A stretch of 64,000 nucleotides of DNA from Amphirosellinia nigrospora. Its lineage: Eukaryota > Ascomycota > Sordariomycetes > Xylariales > Xylariaceae. Location of the stretch: NCBI GenBank assembly GCA_004123355.1, contig SCHM01000001.1, positions 5,696,001 through 5,760,000 of the forward strand, written 5' to 3'. A program made the position numbers and the translations under genes. The notes under the pieces are model-generated. The model ran no database searches and was not told where the DNA came from. It saw nothing but the letters and a program-made list of their open reading frames with translations. Shown here one piece after another: positions 23,752 to 35,263 of this stretch (positions are counted from its first letter, which is position 1; every line of letters starts with the position of its first letter).

Positions 23752-25574
23752 TCACCTCGATGCTAGGAACATCACGGCCTCGGCCGCACCCGGAAGTGCG
23801 CTGAGTGCCACCGTCGCTGCTCCAAACATAATCATGGACAATGCCGAGTAAGCCGCGGCTCTCGAATCGCGTTCGATCAAGAACGCGGTGCCCATAGCCG
23901 CTGCGTTTATGCCCGCAGTCACACCTGCTGCTACTACGGCGCTCTCCTCCGTTGTCCTACTACCGTTGTTCTCGATGCTTTTCTTGTCCGTAGTACTAGT
24001 GGCGACCTTCCTGTCGAATAACACGTGACTGCTCGCTGGGACTGGCACTTTCTGAGGTTGTTTTGTGCTGTTCTGTGAGACTCGATCATTGATGCGCATT
24101 GCGGCGAAGAGCCAGTCTCCCGCTATTTGGAACAAGATGCCGTTGAAGATTGCAACGGTGCTAGTAAGTGTTGTGCTGCCACCAAGCTCCTCGACGGCTG
24201 GAATACCTAGCGCTAAAGTGGCAGACCGGCCAGCGAAAGCTATGGCGTCCTCCGCTTGTAGGCCGAGACCGCGACCCACAAGCACATTCAAGAACACATT
24301 GATGGCTGCGAGAATCGTGCATGTGAAAGAAACCGATCCCAAGCTGGCCCAGAGTTCCGAGCGGTACTCGTACATCTTGAACCCCATACACACCACTCCT
24401 GCATCCAATAGGAGGCCCGCCAGGTCCCCAGTGCCAATATGAGCAGACATGTCGTAGTCTTGCATAATGTGTATTACACTTTGGGACAAGGAGTTATGAT
24501 GACGAAACTCCCCGATGATGGTGTTAATGTCCTTGCCCGTATACACAGTCTTCAGCCACATGTAGGCAGTACCCAGAGCCCAAGTTAATAAAAGAGGGTT
24601 GGCGAAAATGAGCAATAAAGATCGTAGGCGGCGGAACTGGAGGAGAGCATGGGAGGACCGGGAAGCTTTCTGGAGCTGGATTGATAGGATCCAGAAGAGT
24701 GTAAAAGTGAACACCTCGAAAGGCATCTCGTAGCCGGTAGCCAAGTAAATTGGGAGGCCAATGACCGTAAGGAAGAAGAGCCAAATCCATATTGGGGCAG
24801 TTCGAACCACGAAGTCAATGGACACTAGTGGGCTGTCAAGCATCGGGCTGGTTTTCATCATCAACTCGTTGGCTGAGAGCGCTTCGCTGAGTGTAGATAA
24901 TCGAGATATTCTCTTAGATTGTCGTTTGATAGGTGGTGCGGGCCAAGCAATTGACGGGCTAGGCCAAATTTTATTGTTGCTCTCCAAATCATCCGCAATA
25001 TGTTTTGGTCGTCGAAGTCGTTGTTCTAGATGATATCCACCAGACGCAAACAGAAACGAGGCCACATAGCTTATTATGGTGGTGGCGACTGTAAGCTGAT
25101 GAGTTGGAGAGTTCTCTAGAATAGGTCGTCCTGAGTTTTACCTACCGAACGCACCAGCCAGCTTTGGAATATCGGAGGAACTATTGATGTGGTCTCGGAT
25201 GAGCAAGATGAAGAATGCCACAAAACCAAACGAATATGTCGTCCGATGAAGGCATTCGGCCCACGTAAATGCCTGTTGTAGAACTGCACGGTGTTTTTAT
25301 TGATAGAACTTGCGATCGTCATTGTGATGAGCACTAGGAACATCACAACAATTGACGCTGGGAGCTTGACAGAATGAAGATCAAGGGCAACCTGTGTTGG
25401 CAAGATAAGCAGCTGGATGAAGACGATAAGGCCTAATCCGGCTGCTGCATCTGAATACTTCTTGACTAAGACTTGCGTTTGGAGGCTGCTGCACAGCTTA
25501 TGAAGTAATGCTGATGACATCTTGATGGACTTAAACTGTAACACGAGTGAAGGCTCGACAGGCAGGAGAGACAT
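23752..25574 (-). CDS. LrgA-LrgB-type fused membrane protein (CidA/CidB, PLGG1-like)
   Basis: The N-terminal exon (25574 to about 25130) carries an LrgA/CidA-like set of helices (AAGLGLIVFIQLL, LPASIVVMFLVLI, then VAFFILLIRDHI). After an intron near 25090-25135, a long intact frame of about 430 codons continues. It has a hydrophilic linker, then about eight helices with LLLTWALGTAY, and the LrgB signature GRSATLALGIPAVEELGG with FNGILFQIAGDW. The fused order matches plant PLGG1, a plastid glycolate/glycerate carrier; in bacteria LrgA and LrgB are separate proteins tied to holin-like control and pyruvate transport. Fungal members are uncharacterised as far as I know. The location (mitochondrial or plasma membrane) is not decidable here. 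One one-base break lies near 25245. Confidence 0.8.
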
Positions 25575-27316
25575 GCAGATCTAAATTGAATATGCAAACT
25601 TAGACATAGGGTGAAATCCTATGAATTGAGGTAATCAAATCCCGAGCCATCATTGTTGCCGGGTGTCTTAGCTATATATAACTGCCGCTATATCGCGTTT
25701 GTTGAAGAGCCCAACTAACACAATGGGTAACTCTTAGTAACTTAGACCAACTACACGGCTTTACGCAAAGAATGAAAACACCTGAGCACAATTCCATCAT
25801 GGCTCCATGATCACACAAATTCCCAAGCAAAATTTCAGATTGCGCGATAATTTCATATCCCGGAGTCGGACATGACACAATTCGAGTTTATTGTGAAGCA
25901 TCTGATGGCACAACGACTGTTACCAACCATCACAGATGTCTTACTGAATAGCAACCTGGCGAAGTGGATATCGAGTAGAAAGGTGGGCATCGAGGGGGTA
26001 CAAACAGACGCTTTCCTACACGCCACCGAGTTGGCGAATCTTATTGGACCATAGTGTACATCGTAGTTATCGTTGTCTCTAGGAGGTCAATGGTACCATG
26101 GAAACTAGTCACCTTTTTTGGTATGACAATGGGAGACCGCGGAGAAGTCGGGATCTCACAGGAGTGTGGATCTAAATTGCAAACGAGGGCTGGTAGTCTC
26201 ATTGGCAGCAGAATAGCGAACGGGCATTCAGTGCTGTTCAAACGCGGCTCTTCAAAAACTGGCTGTGGCGAGGATCGATATCTCCAATCTGTTAAAGGGG
26301 ACAGCAAAACTAAATGTCGGGCAGTTATATGGCTAATAAAACTAGTTGAAGAATTTGAATGAGCACTATATCTGCTCTCTAACGCCTTGGACTGAGACTG
26401 TATGCAGAGATAAGAAGACCGTTTATGAAAAAGATAGGGTAGACATGCATATTATCCCAACAACGGCAACATTGACCGCTTGATCGAGTACACCTCACTA
26501 ACTTTGGGCACCTAGTCAGCCTCTTGACTATAGATGCAAGTCCCCTTCTAGTCAAGCATAAGACCGGCACTTGTAACTACACACCGCTTCCTGCAATGAC
26601 GGATATACCATTACTTAAGCAAAAGGGGAAAACGCGTACTTCTCTTGGTGTTTAGACTGAGCTACGAAGGTTAGTAGGTATATCCGTTTGATTGTAGCTA
26701 AATGTAACGATTCATTCACAAATGACAACTTGCCTATTATCGAGGCTAATAACAAAAGCAGTTCAAGCTTCCTATAGCAACAGAAGAAAAGGGGGCAATC
26801 TGTTTTCTCTGAAGACCGAGGGTAAAAGTTCGTGAGTGTAAGATGCTAATCGCGCGGAATCCTACTTGCTACCGCCCAAAAAGCATACCACTGTAGGCTT
26901 ATTAACGCGACTAAGGAATGATCTATAACTACTATCGTTCAATTTTGCACTAAATTTGATGCCATGTGACTTGAATATCGTAGAAGTGTCCTTATGTCGC
27001 GATAAAATGAAGTGCGAGAGTTGATTTGGTGTAAGTGCACCTACCTATACTTCGATCGGAGTTAAGGCTGGGAAAACTCCGGTACATACTAAGGTATTGA
27101 CACAGTACATTGTATACTGTGCGTAATTCAATGTTTACCTTACGCTCACCGTTGCACGTCTAAACACTTGGTCCAAATCCAAAGAGTCAACCTTCCTCTG
27201 CACATATTCACCGAAATCTCATATCACACATTGTTAAACTTAATAGGTATCATCTCTTACGTCAGTGAGGCCTTCTGCGGTAGTAGCCATTGTTCCCCCT
27301 GTCTAGCCAGGACACT
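25575..27316. other. Gene-poor intergenic region
   Basis: 1.7 kb of AT-rich DNA with only short frames (25872-26054, 26054-26362) that show no motif. No transposon ends, terminal repeats or RNA genes were recognised. Confidence 0.4.
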
Positions 27317-29270
27317 ATGGAGCTCAAGCCTCCTAGTCTCAAGGAGATAAACAAACTGCGCGATGAGCTGCACTCCCTGAAACTTCAAGGACGCTTAACG
27401 ACTTGGACGATAACACTATCGAGGAGATTCTTCATCTACCACCTTCTCTCTTTAATGAAGCTATCCAGTGTCTGGTGCTTGCGTTTGGGCCCTTATCATC
27501 CTTTCCAGCCACTGAATATCCAGTGTGAGTACCCATCCTGCCCGCCTTGTGCTAGGTAGCATATGACTGACGTAGTTAGTGGCAAGTCAGAACCTAAAAC
27601 ACCAAACTCCATCGTCGATGATGGTGCAAGTCTTTTAGAAGATGCCCTAGCATTTTTGAATAATTACAATAAACTCCTTGAGGAGAAGGTAGCCAAATTC
27701 AAAACTCAGACAGCCCGCAGTCTTGCTACCGCCAATGAGTCTTCCGAGCTGGAACACAACATCACGACACTTCATGAAAGGACCGCCGAAGTGAGGCTGC
27801 GAAAATCACTTCATGCGCAGCAGGTACGCTATCTATGTTGTTTGATACCTATATCTCACGTTGACGCGGCTAATCGAAACTGGGAAACAGATCACTATTC
27901 TGAGAGATTCGCTTGGTTCTCATGATAAAAGTAGCTCCCTGAGACTTGAAGAGTACGACCGACCATTGTGGAACGAGATCCTTTTCCTCAACTGCCACAA
28001 TGCGATCTCTGATAACAGTCGTCAACCCGCACAGCAAATGGCAACCCAAACAACCTCTGGGACGAGTATGACTACGTACTCCAACACATCGAGCGATGGA
28101 GACGTCTAGTTAATGTTAATTCGCACGAAAGCGAAGTAATCATCGACCGTGCACGACAACACGTGAACCAGTTAAGCCCCTCTTTCAATTCGCTTTCCAC
28201 AGCCGTAACTAACTTACACAAAGGCTGGTTTATTCAATTACCCGCCACTGCCAGGCGCAATTAGCGACGATTTTCCATGAAAGCCTCATGGGCTATGCTG
28301 CAAAGTCGGATTATCAAAAAGCCGTGCATGACGAAGCAGCTGACATTGTGAAGGAAATCGATTGGCTTTGGGAAGAAGTGATTCCTGTGGCGCACATGTC
28401 CGTAACTGCCCAATATCTCCGCCCGTCTTGAAGATGTTTGAAAATTGGGAGTTCAAACCTTTTTCGCGATACGTTGATCACAGCCTACGTACGTAACTTT
28501 GCCACTATGTTTCGTATTCATGCTATCAACATAAGGCTTCCGGGGCACTGAAGTTCATGAATGACAGGCTAAGTGCCGTGGCCAAGCGAACACAGAACCT
28601 AGTATATCATCACAGGGCGCTAAATAATGTCGATCGGGTTCGCTGGTCAAACCCAGCTTCAAGCACAACAGAGAATGTTCAAGGACGCGTGCTTCGTTCC
28701 TCTGCGCAAGGCGTGCAGACGCAGCAGAAGAACGTCACAGCTTCAAAGCAGCTTCGAGCTTTCATGCAGATTTACGGTGCAGTTCCTATAGGCGCCAACG
28801 ATCATCTTCCAAACCCCACTGCGTCATTATTGGACGAGTGTGTACAGACACGGGCTCACAAAGGCGACACTCTCCTTCAAGACCTCCACAAGATTTTCGA
28901 AGATGCTACTAAGTCGATTTTGGCGGATAGAGAGGTTGGTGGTGGGTTGCTAACCGACTCGCTCCTTGCCGATAGTGCTGCTAGTCCTGCCCAGCCGGGA
29001 AGTGTATACAAAGATACGCAGTTGGAAGGCTCGATAGAAATGCTCAGAGGCCAATCAGAACAGGTTCAAGAAACGTTCAAGAGCCTAAAACTCGAAGGAC
29101 CAGCGTCAGCCCCAGATTACGTTACTCATTCATACCGTCAAATCATCGATCGACTCGCTACAGAGGTTGGTGAACGATGTCTGAGAGGTGGAGAGGGCTC
29201 GAACATAGCCTGTATGGCCTGTGTTCGGTGCGTCAAGTTCGAGGAGTTTGTGCGAAAATGGGACTGTTGA
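27317..29270 (+). CDS. Coiled-coil protein of unknown function
   Basis: ATG 27317 begins MELKPPSLKEINKLRDELHS, then LDDNTIEEILHLPPSLF after a one-base frame change. An intron at about 27522-27559 leads to a heptad-rich region (LEDALAFLNNYNKLLEEKVAKF, ELEHNITTLHERTAEVRLRK). A second intron (about 27822-27891) is followed by ITILRDSLG and later EIDWLWEEVIPVAHM. A third intron near 28490-28535 leads to a last exon with LKFMNDRLSAVAKRTQNLVYHH, ending KFEEFVRKWDC. At roughly 550-600 residues with several coiled coils, it resembles structural cytoskeletal or kinetochore/augmin-type subunits in form, but I do not recognise the family. Frame changes between 28110 and 28440 follow the same one-base pattern as elsewhere. 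A tandem repeat starts four bases after its stop. Confidence 0.6.
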
Positions 29271-29273
29271 TGA

Positions 29274-29597
29274 TCGAAAAGTTGAGTTACACTCTTTTTA
29301 CCATGTTGTCACTTGGCCATTCTAGAATCCGGTTTGTGGTGATATCGCTGACGGTCGGAAAGTTGGGTGACACTCTTTTTACCATGTTGTCACTTGACAA
29401 TTCCAGTACAGAATCCGATTTGTGGTGATATCGCTAATGGCCGGAAAGTTGGGTAACACTCTTTTTACCCATTCCAATACAGAATCCGATTTATAGTGAT
29501 ATCGCTGATAGTCGGAAAGTTGGGTGACACTGTTTTTACCATCTTGTCACTTGGCCATTCCAGTACAGAATCCGGTTTGTGGTGATATCGTTGATGG
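29274..29597 (+). repeat. Four-copy imperfect tandem repeat, unit ~86 bp
   Basis: Copies start at 29274, 29355, 29441 and 29512, with spacings of 81, 86 and 71 bp and a last copy of about 86 bp. Each contains AGTTGGGTGACACTCTTTTT, then ACCATGTTGTCACTTGG, AATCCGATTTGTGGTGATAT and CGCTGATGGTCGG with substitutions. The third copy lacks about 15 bp (the ATGTTGTCACTTGG part). The array abuts the 3' end of the coiled-coil gene. Confidence 0.9.
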
Positions 29598-30065
29598 TCT
29601 TGTTCGATTAACTAGTGATACCCAGTAAGACCAATTGATTGCCTACCTTTAGCTTGAGCCTTTGCCGATTGGCTCTATGCTACATACGGTGACACGCGTG
29701 ACAAATTTTCTGTACAACGGTAGGGGGTGGACACACCCCTTCAAGGCATAGGCCGCATGTGATGTTCTCTTTAGATTTCTCGGAAGTTAAGAATGTATCG
29801 TTTGAGATGAAAACGGATCTAGAACGTTGCCTGCGCGGCCCTTTGTCTTCCTTTGTCGATACCATTTTGCGAGGCTACCATGTAAGACAGTAGGAACCAA
29901 CCACGCTGCCCAGTTTCCCCCACGACTTAATCAACCGTACTGTTACAATTCTAGTCCATCTATCATCCCAGTAAGTGTGCTATAATCATAGCACGAGTTA
30001 TTCTGAAGGTTAATAAGTATATCGCACCGATAGGTCACCACCGACCATCTTTCCAAACCGGGCCG

Positions 30066-30631
30066 ATGTGCTCGCCGAGGAATAGTTCCACCCTTGCAAT
30101 GGAAACCATATCGCTGGACGATGAAATAACGTCGACGATGCACCAGTCCGTAGACACCGCTGTGCAGATCGGATCATCCGTAAGTTCTGGCCGCCCGTCA
30201 ACAACTCACTCGCCGGAACGGGTGTCGTGCCACTTGGCTAACTGTACGCAACGTGCCAAGCTTGCCGTGATCGAGCACAGTACCCGAGAAATCTTCTGGT
30301 GGACATCATGGACGATCGGCATCGTGCTGGGTCTGTTTATCCTCCACCAATTGGTCCAGGTGCAGGCTCAGTTGGTGAAACTCAACGCTCAGCAAACCAA
30401 CTACCATACGGCGTGGGCCCAAGATAAACTTCGCGAAGAGGAGGACCGCGCGAGAGAGGAGATGGACATGCTAGGCAGGTCGCGAGAAGTCTTGGAAGAA
30501 GCGATCAGACGGGGACAAGCTGGTTAGTCTCAACATTCTTTTTTTACTATCTTTGAGGTGCCCAGGATTATGGTGCTGATGATGGAGTAGGGAGGCGGAT
30601 GGAAGATTATCTCGACGAGGACAGTGATTAG
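30066..30631 (+). CDS. Small single-pass membrane protein with C-terminal coiled coil
   Basis: The frame from 30066 (or the internal ATG at 30099, METISLDDEI) has a polar Ser/Thr-rich N-terminus, a hydrophobic helix WWTSWTIGIVLGLFILHQLV (about residues 79-98), then a charged amphipathic stretch QLVKLNAQQ to LREEEDRAREEMDMLGRSRE. It ends at 30527 if unspliced. A GT-AG intron from 30525 to about 30571 would add YGADDGVGRRMEDYLDEDSD, an acidic tail ending at TAG 30629; the join needs one base of adjustment. No family recognised. The shape (TM plus coiled coil, no signal peptide) suggests a membrane-anchored adaptor, but no function can be assigned. Confidence 0.5.
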
Positions 30632-31925
30632 TTCGAACCTCTACCACCCGAGGGAACGCCAGGGCACGACGATTTTACGAGACTTGTAGGAGGAGCAGTC
30701 CAAGCTTAGGCTTGGGGTGATCAGAACGGAATGTGCGATAGGTAGTGGTTGTTCCTTGGAAGTGTACAACCCGATTGTATGTATCAATAAGTGGTCTGTT
30801 TTACTCGAAGTATGTTCAAATATTTCGGCCACCGAACTGCCTTGGTAAGAAATTAAACATCGGGTTTTCCTGAGGCATGCCCGGCTAGATGGTGAAACGT
30901 GATAGCAGATGTGAAGGCAACCTGATTAGTCCGTGGGTTACTCAGCCACAAGAGATAGAACGACTGCACCACCCACAAGAAACCATTTTTCGCAAAGATT
31001 TCTCTTTCTGGACATGCACGTAGTGTACTGGTGCTCCCGTGACTTTGCGAAGCTCGCGGGCCGAAATAGTATGCCTATGGAAAGAAAAGTGATGGGAATC
31101 GCGAGGAATTGCGATGGCCATCCACAGACACAAGTACTCCAAAAACAGTTTTGCGACCGATCGATCGTGCTTGCAAACAAGCTTCAATCGCATCAACATC
31201 ATAGGTTTGGCGATAACAAAGCGCATCTTCAAACCGTGTCATTTGCTCTACCTATATTTCAGGTCTGAATCTTAGCACCTGGGAGTGACGCTGCAATTAT
31301 TGCGATTGGCTCTACATATTCTCAAGAGTCGCGCGTAGTAGCCGAAGACGAAGATCATGCAGCTAGTATAAGTATACTTTACTCCTGAAACCAGTCGTTT
31401 CGTGACGTGTCCGACGCCCGACCCCGTGCTTTAACGGAAGACTCCCAGGGTAGATCTTGGCGATCACTTTTTCCGCCGGTGCAGAGGAGTCGGAGTCTCA
31501 CCGATTTGGTGGAGTCTGGGGATGCCCCATCCAAACGGACATTCTCAGAATGCGATTCGCTCACCGATTCTCACGTCTCGTGTCTCATAAACATGAGATG
31601 AAGTTAACAGTCGGCGGTAAACAAATGAGCATAGCCACAGAGCTTGGGAAGAATAGCTTCACTCAAGATGTCGAGATCAAGCATATAAGAGTTGTTCTGT
31701 TGGGGGAACTATGAAAGATTTATTTTCTCATCCTCATCCTCGTCCCAACACCCATTTCATAGCTTCGCCAGGTTTGCGAAGCGGCCTTCGTTTGCTTTTC
31801 ACTTCCACTTCAAGTCTTTTCTGTCATTAAGACTGATTGCCCAGGCGGCTATTTTCATACTCAATTAATTACATACCTAACCAATTATCGTTACCAATTC
31901 CAAACACTCCCTCATACTCGCCAAA
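30632..31925. other. Intergenic region upstream of the Egh16-like gene
   Basis: 1.3 kb with overlapping short frames on both strands (30933-31268, 31407-31601), none with a domain. The last 200 bp, pyrimidine-rich (CATCCTCATCCTCGTCCC and CACTTCCACTTC), looks like the promoter of the secreted-protein gene. Confidence 0.4.
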
Positions 31926-32903
31926 ATGCGTTACTCGTTCGTCATCGCTTCCTCTGGCTTTCTTGCCATGGTATCCGGACATGGTCTCGTGACCTCTATC
32001 CAGGGTGCCAACGGTGTTACTATGCCAGGTCTAAGTGGTAAGAAGCCCCTTACCACCTTTACATCAACGAACTCGTACATACTGACATAAAATCGCCAGT
32101 CGCTGACGGCACCCCGCGTGATTGCAGTAGCAATGGCTGTGGCTCTCAGGCAGATACTAGTATCATTCGAGACCGGGAGTTGGGCACAAGCAAGGCCAGT
32201 GCGCTGGGGCGCACAGAGGGCAACGGTCCGGTTGATGCCTCAGTTATGATTGGCAGCTTTATGGACGGAGCTAGTGCCCCAACCAAACAAGGGTGCTGAT
32301 TCATCAACTGGCGTTGAGGACGATTTATCAGGGCTCAAGGACGCAAAACAGAATAAGCGCGGTGTGTTTGGTGACATCCTGAGTGGCCTCACTGGCGGCG
32401 GCGGTGGCGACAGCAAGGGAACCAAGTCCGAGCAGGCGGTGGAAGACAGTGTAGCTGCAGCTGCGGGACAGGGAGCCAGCTCGGGCTTGCCCACCTGCAG
32501 CGATGACGGTTCCATCACCATGACCTTCCGCCAGATCAACCAGGACGGCGCTGGCCCTCTCAAGGCAGACGTAGATGGGACCTCTGGCGGCACTGACGTC
32601 GACGCCTTCAAGACTGCCGAGGTGACGCAGGATGTCCCCGGCTTGCCCATCGGTGGCCTCTCGCTCGCGACAAACACTGATTTCCCCGTGACCGTCCAAA
32701 TGCCCGCCGGCATGACCTGCGACGCCTCCGTCGGCGGCGTCGACAACGTGTGCATCGTTCGCGTCCGCAACAGCGCTCTCGCCGGCCCCTTTGGTGGCTC
32801 TGCAGCGTTTACGCAGTCCACCACTGCGAGGAAGCGCGCTGTTGCCTACCGTCTGAAAAAGCGTGCCGAGGAAGACAAGAGCCAGAACAGACGCCTGCGC
32901 TAA
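31926..32903 (+). CDS. Egh16-like (gEgh16/GAS1-MAS3 family) secreted protein
   Basis: ATG 31926 starts a signal peptide (MRYSFVIASSGFLAMVSGHG). The mature part reads GLVTSIQGANGVTMPGLSV, then after intron 32038-32099 ADGTPRDCSSNGCGSQADTS and IIRDRE, which are diagnostic of the Egh16 family. A Gly-rich middle (GLTGGGGG) precedes LPTCSDDGSITMTFRQINQD and MTCDASVGGVDNVCIVRVRN, with paired Cys. The C-terminus is basic. Homologues in powdery mildew (Egh16) and Magnaporthe (GAS1/GAS2, MAS3) are expressed during appressorium formation and host entry; family members also occur in insect pathogens and saprotrophs. One base is missing in the CCCC run near 32280, where the two frames join. Length of about 300 aa is normal. 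Confidence 0.85.
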
Positions 32904-33749
32904 GCGTCTAGGACGAGGGGAGTTGCGCGTGTGCGCCTTGTTCCCATAATAACACATTGAGACCACGATGGAGAAGGACTTCGAAGAGGGGGGCTATGGC
33001 TGGCCTTTTGGATTGTAGTCTGCTACGAGTATATTTTGTTTAGTAGATAGGGGCCTGCTGGTCGGGGCCCTTGAATGGACCAGTATAGCTGTCATAATAA
33101 GACACGGGCAACCCAAAGTAACTTCTTTCTCCATCGAACAATTGGTATTGATATTCATTATGATGGGATACGAATGGAAAGAGATTCGGCAGTTCACCGT
33201 CTTGAGACGATGCTGTACTCGACCTAAACGATGTACATTCTTGAGGCTAAACGACCCAAGGGCCCTTTGATTCTAAAAGCGACGAGGATGACATCCCTAT
33301 AGAGATATTCGTCGTATGGCTCCTTGTCTATATTAACCACCAGGTACCTATTTGATACTTGTTAGTGCATCAAGTAGGAAATCCGTCTACCTAGCGGTGT
33401 AAAAGATATAATTTCACCACAGTTGATTGCCAACGAGCAGGTGAACGACCTGTAGTCGACACGTAATACTGGCATCTTTAACTTTACCGCAGGCCAAACC
33501 TTCCCATAGCGAGAACTATCGTAGGGAACTGCCCCAAACGGCGTGCGTGCGTACCAGGAGCTAAAGCGTTAAGGTTTCTCTTTCGGTAATCGTGTACGGT
33601 GAAACTTCCAAGCCTTGCGATATAAATAAGGCGTGCATAGAAATCGACGAAGGCCCATGCCAGTCAACTTTCCAAAGCTGCCAATACCATTGCAACACCA
33701 TTGATCCCTTGAGAATTTATCCCGCCATATCAATCACCTATCAGCAAGC
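32904..33749. other. Intergenic, no supported gene
   Basis: 0.85 kb between the Egh16-like gene and a small membrane protein gene on the same strand. No domain-bearing frame. TATAAATA at about 33621-33628 lies about 120 bp before the next ATG and may be a TATA element. Confidence 0.4.
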
Positions 33750-34396
33750 ATGAAGTGGTCCTTGAGGATATTACGCCTCCTGGCATCACTATCGAATACA
33801 GCTGTGGTGGTCATTAGCGCAATAAACATAATCAACCAGACCACAGAGGGCGGGAACACTGATAACTCATCCACCCCCGCTACTCGGGAGCACCGGCTCG
33901 CAGTAATATTGATACTGTTGTTTACGGCGATCAATTTTGTAAGTGTACCCCATCTCCGAGTCCATTCTGGATCGTCCTATGCTGACACTCGACCAGGCTT
34001 GTATCAGTCAGTACATAATCTGTAAATCATTTTTGCAAATCGGACTGTTCTTGGACCTAGACACCTTAAGACTGGGGAAAGACCGCCGGGTTTCTTGATA
34101 CAGATGCTGCAAAAGGATTTTCGGGTTATGGCAGCTGTGGCGTTTTGCGTCATGTTTTATTTAGGGGTGGCAGTCAGTTTGGCCTTGGTTGGGCTGATCC
34201 CCCTAGCAGTCGTATGCTGTCTCGCAGCGTAAGTTAAACAGGCATGATACATTTGCGGTTGTGTTGGGGACTATTGGGACTGACGGTTTCTAGTACTACA
34301 GGTACTCTGGTGATGGTGATGGATATCCTGCTATTACAACGAAGCAATATTTCCGACCTTGACACAATACATATCGAGCTCACAGCGAGAACCTAA
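33750..34396 (+). CDS. Small multi-pass membrane protein, unknown function
   Basis: ATG 33750 opens MKWSLRILRLLASL, then helix NTAVVVISAINII, a polar loop and helix LAVILILLFTAINFV. An intron at about 33940-33997 leads to ACISQYIICKSFLQIGLFLDLD. After a one-base adjustment near 34100 come AAVAFCVMFYLGVAVSLALV and LIPLAVVCCLAA. A second intron at about 34231-34292 precedes TGTLVMVMDILLLQRSN and a stop at 34394. The result is about 160 residues with four predicted helices. I do not recognise a family; a tetraspan-like protein is the most that can be said. The exon structure with clean GTAAGT donors supports a real gene. Confidence 0.5.
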
Positions 34397-34939
34397 GCAA
34401 CATGGTATAAAGGAGACAGGCGGATTTCAGTGGAATGTCTTTGGGTCTGAATTTACCTATGATGGGGATATCATGTGAAGTTGGGCGAGGAGAAGCGTAT
34501 GAATGCCCAGAACTGGAAGAGTTTGAACAAGACTTGAGCTAGGAAATGGGGTTATATAGCAATTTGAGCGCAAGGGAATATGGGTTTCACAAAGCGACGA
34601 CCGGTTTGGCGTGCTATGTGCATCGCAATGAGGAAAACTCGTAGATTACCTATCTCAGGACGAGGGTTTGAATAATGACATCAAAATACTTAGATTACTC
34701 CCAATGCAAATAAGTGTCTGTGTACATGTACCTTGGTACCTATGTTGGTGCCCCGGTTCTATATGCACGCCAAGACGCGGCTTAATCATTAGTGCCCCAG
34801 ATAAGTGCTTCAACAACAGCTTCAACTTTTCAGAAAAGCTTCGTCTCGTAGAGCTGCTATATATCACCCGCTACCGCCAGGGCTTTTCCTTCTCTTTCCT
34901 TAGATCGGCCGTAATATCTAAAGTACTACACCCATCGCA
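34397..34939. other. Intergenic, promoter side of Tim13
   Basis: 0.54 kb, AT-rich, with no supported ORF. Presumably holds the Tim13 promoter. Confidence 0.35.
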
Positions 34940-35263
34940 ATGGACTCCGAAATAATCAAGACCGAGGTCATCCGCCAGGTGCGGACGCAATACGCCATGG
35001 ACAACGCCAAGCAACTAATCGATGTATGGACCGAATTCAATATTCCTCCCGTCTATATAACGATCTCTACCGATTATTGGGAGCTGACGAAATGACGTGC
35101 TTCAGAAATCAACGAGCATTGCTTCCAGCGTTGCGTCCCCAAGCCCGGCTCCACGCTGTCGAGCGGCGAGCAGACCTGCCTCACCCAGTGCATGGAGAAA
35201 TACATGGCCGGTTGGAACCAGGTCAGCGCGACATACATCAGTCGGCTACAACGGGAACAATGA
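34940..35263 (+). CDS. tim13: Mitochondrial intermembrane-space chaperone Tim13
   Basis: Exon 1 (34940-35023) reads MDSEIIKTEVIRQVRTQYAM and NAKQLID. Intron 35024-35105 is GT-AG. Exon 2 continues INEHCFQRCVPKPGSTLSSG, then EQTCLTQCMEKYMAGW, ending in LQREQ at TGA 35261. The twin Cx3C motifs (CFQRC and CLTQC) and KPGSxLSSGEQ identify Tim13, which pairs with Tim8 to escort Tim23 and beta-barrel precursors across the intermembrane space. Length of about 80 aa is normal. Exon 2 is one A short at the splice junction (AAATC where AAAATC keeps frame), a clear small-scale case of the homopolymer deletions seen throughout. Confidence 0.9.

Noticed and set aside
25872-26362. Possible small genes in the 25.6-27.3 kb gap
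   Set aside because: Short, unrelated frames with no motif and no intron consistency.
30933-31268. Overlapping frames on both strands at about 31 kb
   Set aside because: Neither has a domain, intron structure or plausible upstream signals.
31407-31601. 64-codon Ser/Arg-rich plus-strand frame (MSDARPRALT...)
   Set aside because: Looks superficially like a phospho-regulated peptide, but an equal frame is open on the minus strand and there is no supporting splice structure.
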